A stretch of DNA of 64,000 nt from Bradyrhizobium algeriense (GTDB lineage Bacteria > Pseudomonadota > Alphaproteobacteria > Rhizobiales > Xanthobacteraceae). The position numbers were made by a program, and so were the translations under genes. Position 1 is the first letter of the stretch; every line of letters starts with the position of its first letter. Under the pieces are notes generated by a model. That model saw only the letters and a list, made by a program, of their open reading frames with translations, made no database searches and was not told the DNA's origin. Where the stretch lies: positions 4,030,001 through 4,094,000 of the forward strand of contig NZ_JAZHRV010000001.1 in assembly GCF_036924595.1 (NCBI RefSeq), read 5' to 3'. Shown one piece after another: positions 58,123 to 64,000 of this stretch.

Positions 58123-59015
58123 CAAAAATGGATCTCCGGCGTCTCCGGTATTTCGTTGCCGTCGCAGAAGAACGCAGCGTTGGCCGGGCCGCCGTCCGCC
58201 TGCGCATGGCTCAGCCGCCACTGTCGGTCCAGATCCGCAAATTGGAATCGGAAGTAGGAACACCGCTGTTTCGCCGCGGCACGCGGGGGATGGAGCTGAC
58301 GGCGGCCGGTCGCGCCTTGCTATCGCGCGCGCGTGAAGCGCTGGCCCTGACGGCCGAAGGTTTTGAGGCAGCCCGCGCGGTGGCGGCGGGACGCCGGGGA
58401 AGATTGTCGGTCGGTTACATGTTCGCGTTGGCCCACGCCGTGTTGCCGAGGCTCGTTCCGGAACTTCGACGGTCCCTTCCAAAGGTCGATCTGGAGTTCA
58501 TCGAACTGAGCGCATCGACGCGTGAGGCACGGGTGCTGGATCACAGCGTGACTGTCGCGCTGTGCATGCCCGCCATTCGCCACAGCGAGATCGAGATTTC
58601 CACGATCGGAAAGCAACGATTGATGCTGGCCATGCCGGCCGGCTCGCAGCTGGCGCGCTCAGCGGCCGTGCCGGTGAGAAAGCTGCAGGGCCGCCCGCTG
58701 ATAAGCTTGCCCGGGGCTGCCGAGGATCCGTCGACCTCCGTTGTCACGTCGCTGCTGCGGCGGCATCAGGTCAGCATGCCGGTCGCGAACCGGGTCGAGA
58801 CGGTGCACTCGGCGCTCAGCCTCGTCCTTGCCGGAGAGGGCATGGCGATCCTTCCCGCCTGCGCCCAGCTCGGATGCCCGACCGGCGTCGTGTTCAGGCC
58901 TTTCCTCGACGCCGACGATGCCATCGACGTCGCGGTTTGCTGGCGGAGGGATTCTCTCAATCCGCTGGTCCGGAATTTTCTCAAATGCGCGGAAAAGGTG
59001 ATCCGCTACGCCTGA
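58119..59015 (+). CDS. LysR-family transcriptional regulator
   Basis: 298 residues: helix-turn-helix (RRLRYFVAVAEERSVGRAAVRLRMAQPPLSVQIRKLE, about 6-42) and effector domain. ATG at 58119 is used; MDLRRLRYF at 58128 is the more typical LysR start and would free the operator from the coding sequence. Divergent from the amidase operon, which it presumably controls. Confidence 0.9.
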   Translation: MAKMDLRRLRYFVAVAEERSVGRAAVRLRMAQPPLSVQIRKLESEVGTPLFRRGTRGMELTAAGRALLSRAREALALTAEGFEAARAVAAGRRGRLSVGYMFALAHAVLPRLVPELRRSLPKVDLEFIELSASTREARVLDHSVTVALCMPAIRHSEIEISTIGKQRLMLAMPAGSQLARSAAVPVRKLQGRPLISLPGAAEDPSTSVVTSLLRRHQVSMPVANRVETVHSALSLVLAGEGMAILPACAQLGCPTGVVFRPFLDADDAIDVAVCWRRDSLNPLVRNFLKCAEKVIRYA

Positions 59016-59022
59016 CAGCACA

Positions 59023-59634
59023 TCACCACATCGTCTGCCGCGCGCGCTCCGGCCATTCCCGATCGTATTTCTCGCCGCCAACGGTGTTCTCGCTCATCTC
59101 GGCGAGGATCTGGCCGGGCGTCGGCAAGCTTCGGGGATCGACGCGCTTGTCGGGATTCCAGAGATCGGCGCGCACGATGGCGCGCGCGCACTGGAAGTAA
59201 ACCTCCTCCACCGTCATGACGATGACGGTGCGCGGTGCCTTGCCCTCCATCTTGAACGACGCGAGCAGTTCCGGATCGGTCGAGACATGCGCGCGGCCGT
59301 TGATGCGCAGCGTGCTGCCGGAGCCCGGGACGAGAAACAGGAGCGCGACCCTCGGATCGCGCACGATATTGCGCAGCGAATCGCAGCGGTTATTACCGCG
59401 GCGATCCGGCATCATCAGTGTCTTCTCGTCGTGCATGCGAACGAAGCCCGGCAGGTCGCCGCGCGGCGAACAGTCCAGTCCCTCCGGCCCGCAGGTTGCC
59501 AGCGCCGCGAACGGCGACTTGTCCATCAACACCCGATAGGCCGGCGTGACCCTGTCCGCGACCTTGACCGTCGAGGCATCGTTGGGAAAGCCGTAGATGG
59601 CCTCGAGCTGCTCGATCGTCGCGACGACGGTCAT
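59023..59634 (-). CDS. FMN-dependent PPOX-type flavoprotein, phosphonate-operon end
   Basis: 203 residues of the pyridoxamine-phosphate-oxidase fold, MSMEG_1061-like. Conserved segments: CGPEGLDCSPRGDLPGFVRMHDE, PDRRGNNRCDSLRNIV and GSGSTLRINGRA. AAGGAG precedes the ATG at 59634. It is the last gene after phnN (13 bp apart) and ends 8 bp from the convergent LysR gene. Substrate unknown. Confidence 0.88.
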   Translation of the reverse strand: MTVVATIEQLEAIYGFPNDASTVKVADRVTPAYRVLMDKSPFAALATCGPEGLDCSPRGDLPGFVRMHDEKTLMMPDRRGNNRCDSLRNIVRDPRVALLFLVPGSGSTLRINGRAHVSTDPELLASFKMEGKAPRTVIVMTVEEVYFQCARAIVRADLWNPDKRVDPRSLPTPGQILAEMSENTVGGEKYDREWPERARQTMW

Positions 59635-59647
59635 TTCCGGTCTCCTT

Positions 59648-60247
59648 TCAATCGTCCCATTTCTCGCCCTTGATGACGCGTACGAGCTGGCGGGAATGAT
59701 ATTCGGCGCTGCCGGTGTTGACGATGGTCGCGTCGGGCGCTGCCGAGGCGTCTTCCACCGTGCGGCGCAGACGGTTTTCGACCCTGCCGTCGCTGCTTCG
59801 TGCCCGCATCGCAATCCGTTCGGCCAGAACGTCTGGCGGCGCGGTGATCGAAATCACCACCACGTCGGCATAGGCGCGGCGCATCGCACCGATCACCGTG
59901 CGCGATACGTTGGCGACGATGGTGCGTCCGGCGCGGATTTCGTCATCGATCGCGCGCGACAGCGCGTAGCAATGACCGTGGGCTTCCCAATGCATGGCAT
60001 ATTCGCCACGCGTCAGCGCCTCCTGAAACGTTCCGGCACTGACCTCTTCGTTTTCCTCCGATGCCGAGGCTTCACGCGTAATCACGCGGCGCGGAAACAC
60101 GATGTTGCCAGCATCGGCACAGGCTGCCCTGGCAAGGCCGAGTAGCGTATCCTTGCCCGCGCCGCTTGGGCCGACCACGAGCACCAAGCGGCCCGGCCCG
60201 ATTGCAGCGGTCTTGTCTTCGGTTGTGGGTGTCAGCGTCTCCGTCAT
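59648..60247 (-). CDS. phnN: Ribose 1,5-bisphosphate phosphokinase PhnN
   Basis: 199 residues; P-loop VGPSGAGKDTLL at residues 26-37 and the GMK-like fold. It phosphorylates ribose 1,5-bisphosphate to PRPP, the last step of C-P lyase phosphonate use. ATG overlaps the phnM stop by 4 bp. Confidence 0.94.
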   Translation of the reverse strand: MTETLTPTTEDKTAAIGPGRLVLVVGPSGAGKDTLLGLARAACADAGNIVFPRRVITREASASEENEEVSAGTFQEALTRGEYAMHWEAHGHCYALSRAIDDEIRAGRTIVANVSRTVIGAMRRAYADVVVISITAPPDVLAERIAMRARSSDGRVENRLRRTVEDASAAPDATIVNTGSAEYHSRQLVRVIKGEKWDD

Positions 60248-61395
60248 GCGACCCGCGTCCCTTCCCGCCAGACGCTGCGCACCACCGGAATGTCGCGGGC
60301 GACATGCACCCGGATCAGATCGGCGCGCTTGCCGGGTGCGATCTCGCCACGGTCCGCAAGGCCCACGGCTTCGGCCGGCGTTTTTGTCACCGTGCGAACG
60401 GCCGATGCCAGATCGATCGCGGGCACGTGTCGCGGCAGTTGCAGTGCAGCCATCAGCAGGCTCGAGGGGATGTAGTCGGACGACAGGATATCCAAAAACC
60501 CCTCGCGGGCGAGATCGACGGCGGCGATGTTGCCGGAATGCGAGCCGCCCCGGACCACGTTCGGCGCCCCCATCAGAATGCCGATGCCGGCCTGATGCAG
60601 CCCGCGCGCGGCTTCCATCGTGGTCGGGAATTCCGCCACCGCAACGCGATCCTGTATCGCGTCGGCGACATTTTCTTCGGTCGTATCATCGTGGCTGGCA
60701 AGCGGGATTTTATACTGATGCGCGAGGGCCACGATTTCGCGCATGTTGCTTGCGGCATAAGTCTTCTGATAGTGGAAGCGCTTCTCGAACAGCGCATCGA
60801 GTTCGGCGTCGGTTTTGCCGCCCCCCTTGCCGCGATAATAGTCGCGCAGCTTGACCTCATCGCGGAACTGGCGCTGCCCCGGCGTGTGATCCATCAGCGA
60901 CATCAGCCGCACGTCCGGCCGATCGATCAGCTCCCTGGCTTCCTCAACCACGCTCGGCATCGGAATTTCGCAGCGCAGGTGCAGGAAGTGATCGGCACGG
61001 AGCAGGTTCGCATCGCGGGCGGATGTGATCGCCTCCGCCAGCACGCCCGCCCTGCCGTCAACCTCCTCGGCGCCATCCTCGCGCCAGACCCGCAGCGAAT
61101 CCAGCACGGTGGTGATGCCCGAAGTGGCCAACTGTCCGTCATAGGATACCACCGCCGCGATCGGATCCCAGAATACCTTTGGGCGTGGCACATAGTGCAT
61201 TTCCAGATGGTCGGTGTGCAGCTCGATCAGGCCAGGCATTATCAGGTCGCCACCGGCGTCTTCGCTACCTGCGGGCGCGCTTCCTTCCCCGAACTCGGCG
61301 ATGCGGCCGTCGGCGAAGGCAACCCAGCCGCGCTCGATCACGCGATCGGCCAGCACGATGCGGGCGTTACCGAGGACTGTTTCGTGCCTTGTCAT
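60244..61395 (-). CDS. phnM: Alpha-D-ribose 1-methylphosphonate 5-triphosphate diphosphatase PhnM
   Basis: 383-residue amidohydrolase. Metal motifs ELHTDHLEMH (about residue 60), SLMDHTPGQRQF and SHDDTTEENV; typical length. It removes pyrophosphate from the RPnTP intermediate. ATG at 61395 has GGAAG upstream; the in-frame TTG six codons earlier is less likely. Confidence 0.95.
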   Translation of the reverse strand: MTRHETVLGNARIVLADRVIERGWVAFADGRIAEFGEGSAPAGSEDAGGDLIMPGLIELHTDHLEMHYVPRPKVFWDPIAAVVSYDGQLATSGITTVLDSLRVWREDGAEEVDGRAGVLAEAITSARDANLLRADHFLHLRCEIPMPSVVEEARELIDRPDVRLMSLMDHTPGQRQFRDEVKLRDYYRGKGGGKTDAELDALFEKRFHYQKTYAASNMREIVALAHQYKIPLASHDDTTEENVADAIQDRVAVAEFPTTMEAARGLHQAGIGILMGAPNVVRGGSHSGNIAAVDLAREGFLDILSSDYIPSSLLMAALQLPRHVPAIDLASAVRTVTKTPAEAVGLADRGEIAPGKRADLIRVHVARDIPVVRSVWREGTRVA

Positions 61396-61409
61396 CTCGC
61401 ATTCTTCCT

Positions 61410-62120
61410 TCAAGCGGCGGCGGCAAATGATGTCACGTCGACGATCCGGTCGGCGATCAGATGGCGTATTTCATCGTCATGGACGATCGCCACCATTGCA
61501 ACCCCCTGACGCTTCTTCTCTCCAATCAACTCGACCACGACCGCGCGATTGGCCGCGTCGAGCGAGGCCGTGGGTTCATCCAGCAACAAAATCGGCAAGT
61601 CGGAGATGAAGCCATGCGCGATGTTGACCCGCTGCTGTTCGCCGCCGGAGAACGTCGACGGCGGCAACGCCCACAGCCGCTCGGGAATGTTGAGGCGGCG
61701 CAGCAGCGAGCCCGCCTTCTCGCGGGCTTCCGCGCGTGCGGATCCGTTCGCAATCAGAGGCTCCGCCACCACGTCGATGGTGGCGACCCGCGGCACCGCG
61801 CGCAGGAATTGGCTGACATAGCCGATGGTCGAACGACGCACGCTGAGCACCTGCCGCGGCTCGGCCGTGGCCAAATCGATCACCTTGCCTTGATGCCGGA
61901 TGCCGATCCGGCCGCCATCGCAGCGGTAATTGCCAAAAATCATTTTCAGGATCGAGGATTTGCCGGCGCCTGAAGGACCCGACAGCACCACGCATTCCCC
62001 CGGCTCGACATGGAACGAGACGCCGCGCACCACGGGCAGCTCGACGCCGCTTTGCAGGTGCATCGTAAAGGTCTTTTCGGCGTTGGTGATGTCGATCATC
62101 GCTGTCATTGGCGCGCTCAT
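61410..62120 (-). CDS. phnL: Phosphonate C-P lyase system protein PhnL
   Basis: 236-residue ABC-type ATPase of the C-P lyase complex; Walker A GPSGAGKSS, signature FSGGEQQRVNIAHGF, Walker B ILLLDEPTASLD. Start overlaps the phnK stop by 4 bp. Confidence 0.95.
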   Translation of the reverse strand: MSAPMTAMIDITNAEKTFTMHLQSGVELPVVRGVSFHVEPGECVVLSGPSGAGKSSILKMIFGNYRCDGGRIGIRHQGKVIDLATAEPRQVLSVRRSTIGYVSQFLRAVPRVATIDVVAEPLIANGSARAEAREKAGSLLRRLNIPERLWALPPSTFSGGEQQRVNIAHGFISDLPILLLDEPTASLDAANRAVVVELIGEKKRQGVAMVAIVHDDEIRHLIADRIVDVTSFAAAA

Positions 62121-62917
62121 GCCGGCAAAATCGAGGAAACGAGCAATTGGGTGTAGGGCTCGCGGGGGTCGTCGAGCACCTGGTCGGTCAGGCCGGTCTC
62201 GATGACGCGACCGCCCTTCATCACCATCACGCGATGCGACAGCAGCCGCGCCACGGCGAGGTCATGGGTGACGACGATGGCAGCAAGGCCGAGCTCACTG
62301 ACGAGATTGCGCATCAGATCGAGCAGCCGCGCCTGCACCGATACGTCGAGCCCGCCGGTCGGCTCGTCCATGAACACCAGGCGCGGTTCTGTCACCAGAT
62401 TGCGCGCGATCTGCAGCCGCTGCCGCATGCCGCCCGAATAGGTTCGCGGCGCGTCATCGATGCGCGCGGTATCGATCTCGACTCGCTCCAGCCAGGACGA
62501 GGCGGTATCGCGGATGCGGCCGTAGTGATTCCAGCCTACCGCCATCAGCCGCTCGCCGACATTGGCGCCGGCCGAAACCGCCATCCGCAGACCCAGCGCG
62601 GGGTCCTGATGCACATAGCCCCAGTCGGTACGGAACAGAAAACGGCGCTCTGCTTCACCTAACGCGGCCAGATCGCGCAACACGCCGTCGCGCATCCGAT
62701 ACGACACCCGCCCGGCGCTCGGCGCGAGTTGCGCCGATAACAGCTGCAACAGCGTCGACTTCCCCGACCCGGACTCGCCGACGATGGCCAGCACTTCACC
62801 GGGGTAGAGCGCAAAGGATACATCGCGGCAGGCAGTCAGCCGGCCGTAGTTCTTGCCGAGGTGTTCGGCGACCAACAGCGGCTCATCGTCCTGCACAACG
62901 TCTGGCAGCTCAGCCAT
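62117..62917 (-). CDS. phnK: Phosphonate C-P lyase system protein PhnK
   Basis: 266-residue ABC-type ATPase that docks on PhnJ in the C-P lyase core; Walker A GESGSGKST, signature YSGGMRQRLQIARNL, Walker B LVFMDEPTGGLD. ATG at 62917 has AAGGAG upstream; overlaps phnJ by 8 bp. Confidence 0.95.
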   Translation of the reverse strand: MAELPDVVQDDEPLLVAEHLGKNYGRLTACRDVSFALYPGEVLAIVGESGSGKSTLLQLLSAQLAPSAGRVSYRMRDGVLRDLAALGEAERRFLFRTDWGYVHQDPALGLRMAVSAGANVGERLMAVGWNHYGRIRDTASSWLERVEIDTARIDDAPRTYSGGMRQRLQIARNLVTEPRLVFMDEPTGGLDVSVQARLLDLMRNLVSELGLAAIVVTHDLAVARLLSHRVMVMKGGRVIETGLTDQVLDDPREPYTQLLVSSILPA

Positions 62918-63794
62918 GCGCCCTCTCCTTGTGCGGCGCGGCGTTCTCGCTGCCGCGATGACCGGCCAACTGGCGAGACTCGCAATAATCAGTGTCGGAA
63001 CAGACGAACATTCGGCCGCCCTTGTCGTCAGTGACGATTTCATCGAGATAGGAATCGCCGGCGCCGCACAGCGCGCAGGGCGCGTCGAAGCGGTAGCGCG
63101 TGAACGGGTGATCCTCGAAATCGAGCGATACCACGTCGGTGTGCGGCGGGATCGCATAGATGCGCTTTTCGCGCCCTGCGCCGAACAGTTGCAGCGCCGG
63201 ACAATTGTCCATCTTCGGATTATCGAATTTCGGCGTCGGCGACGGGTCCATCACATAGCGCGCATTCACTTTCACCGGATAGGCGTAGGAGGTCGCGATA
63301 TGACCAAAGCGTGCAATGTCCTCGTACAGCTTGACGTGCATCAGGCCATACTCTCCGAGCGCATGCATGCGCCGCGTCTCGGTCTCGCGCGGCTCCAGGA
63401 ACCGCAGCGGTTCGGGGATCGGCACCTGATAGACCAGCACCTGTCCCGCATGCAGCGGCGCTTCAGGAATCCGGTGCCGGGTTTGGATCACGGTGGCATC
63501 CGTCGTCGACGTGGTGGTCGCGACGCTGGCCGTCTTGCCGAAGAATTTCCGGATCGAAATCGCGTTGGTGGTGTCGTCCGAGCCCTGGTCGATCACCTTG
63601 AGCACGTCATCAGGCCCAAGGATTGCCGCCGTGACCTGCACGCCGCCGGTGCCCCAGCCATAGGGCATCGGCATCTCGCGGCTGGCGAACGGCACCTGAT
63701 AGCCGGGAATCGCGATCGCTTTGAGGATCGCGCGGCGGATCATCCGCTTCGTCTGCTCATCGAGATAGGCGAAATTGTAAGCTGGCGCATTCAT
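62910..63794 (-). CDS. phnJ: Alpha-D-ribose 1-methylphosphonate 5-phosphate C-P lyase PhnJ
   Basis: 294-residue radical-SAM enzyme that breaks the C-P bond. The Cys cluster is visible in CALCGAGDSYL and the later VCSDTDYC (four Cys, about residues 241-273), as required for the [4Fe-4S] cluster. ATG overlaps the phnI stop by 4 bp. Confidence 0.97.
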   Translation of the reverse strand: MNAPAYNFAYLDEQTKRMIRRAILKAIAIPGYQVPFASREMPMPYGWGTGGVQVTAAILGPDDVLKVIDQGSDDTTNAISIRKFFGKTASVATTTSTTDATVIQTRHRIPEAPLHAGQVLVYQVPIPEPLRFLEPRETETRRMHALGEYGLMHVKLYEDIARFGHIATSYAYPVKVNARYVMDPSPTPKFDNPKMDNCPALQLFGAGREKRIYAIPPHTDVVSLDFEDHPFTRYRFDAPCALCGAGDSYLDEIVTDDKGGRMFVCSDTDYCESRQLAGHRGSENAAPHKERAHG

Positions 63795-64000
63795 TCGGCG
63801 GCCTCCTGCATTTGCGGAGCCTCATTCGCCTCGGCAAATTCCTTGCGCAATTTGCGCAGCAAGCCGAGTTCGGACTGAAAGTCGACGTAGTGCGGCAATT
63901 TGAGATGCTCCACAAAACCGGTCGCCTGCACATTGTCCGAGTGCGACATCACGAATTCCTCGTCCTGGCCGGGCGCGATCACTTCCTCGCCGAGTTCGCG
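63791..64000 (-). CDS. phnI: PhnI, C-terminal part
   Basis: The last 69 residues of the C-P lyase core subunit PhnI; the gene continues beyond the window. The segment VQATGFVEHLKLPHYVDFQSEL is the conserved C-terminal region. It feeds the phnIJKLMN order seen here. Confidence 0.92.
   Translation of the reverse strand, partial: RELGEEVIAPGQDEEFVMSHSDNVQATGFVEHLKLPHYVDFQSELGLLRKLRKEFAEANEAPQMQEAAE

Overview
This 64 kb window is high-GC alphaproteobacterial chromosome. It most likely comes from Bradyrhizobium or a close relative. The clues are the cbbR / cbbFPTALSX order with a form IC (red-type) RuBisCO, a 26-residue PqqA ending in a MEINMYACAAR-type tail, and the mix of C1, quinoprotein and phosphonate genes. 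That placement is inference from gene content; no rRNA or tRNA was seen.

Layout. 1-1248: end of a nitrate/taurine-type ABC transporter. 1391-7276: a soluble quinoprotein dehydrogenase with a Rieske protein, divergent from a two-subunit molybdenum hydroxylase. 7332-7860: a small exported protein, a terminator and the decayed C-terminus of another quinoprotein. 7979-10697: amino-acid binding protein, alanine dehydrogenase and its Lrp-type regulator. 10741-19938: complete Calvin-cycle operon cbbF-P-T-A-L-S-X with divergent cbbR. 20248-24160: a lone branched-chain-type binding protein, a palindromic intergenic repeat, and a sugar-type oxidoreductase plus FAH-family hydrolase. 24638-28816: an operon for xoxF (lanthanide methanol dehydrogenase), its cytochrome c, S-hydroxymethylglutathione dehydrogenase and gfa, with a divergent AraC-type regulator. 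30303-40508: TonB-dependent receptor, divergent two-component system, S-formylglutathione hydrolase, and an ABC exporter/importer set of the PQQ-dehydrogenase-associated type. 40641-49845: quinoprotein accessory genes (CXXCW protein, XoxJ-like binding protein, zinc metallohydrolase, SoxYZ-like carrier, a third ABC transporter, pentapeptide protein, small Cys-rich proteins) ending in an orphan pqqA. 51081-59015: peptide/amide ABC transporter with an amidase and LysR regulator. 59023-64000: C-P lyase genes phnI(partial)-J-K-L-M-N with an FMN flavoprotein.

How it works together. XoxF oxidises methanol to formaldehyde in the periplasm and passes electrons to the cytochrome c. Gfa, the class III dehydrogenase and S-formylglutathione hydrolase take formaldehyde to formate in the cytoplasm. 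Formate oxidation (genes not in this window) would yield CO2 and NADH for the Calvin cycle encoded 10 kb away. The TonB receptor plus the ABC set resemble the lanthanide-uptake (lut) genes of Methylobacterium/Methylorubrum and may supply the metal that both quinoproteins appear to need: both carry the extra Asp (W-D-x-D) that marks lanthanide enzymes. PqqA supplies the PQQ precursor, but pqqBCDE are elsewhere.

The most interesting points are a lanthanide-type quinoprotein lacking the vicinal Cys pair and paired with a bc1-type Rieske protein, hairpins placed just after cbbS and xoxF inside their operons, the orphan pqqA, and several unassigned periplasmic proteins embedded in the quinoprotein accessory region.
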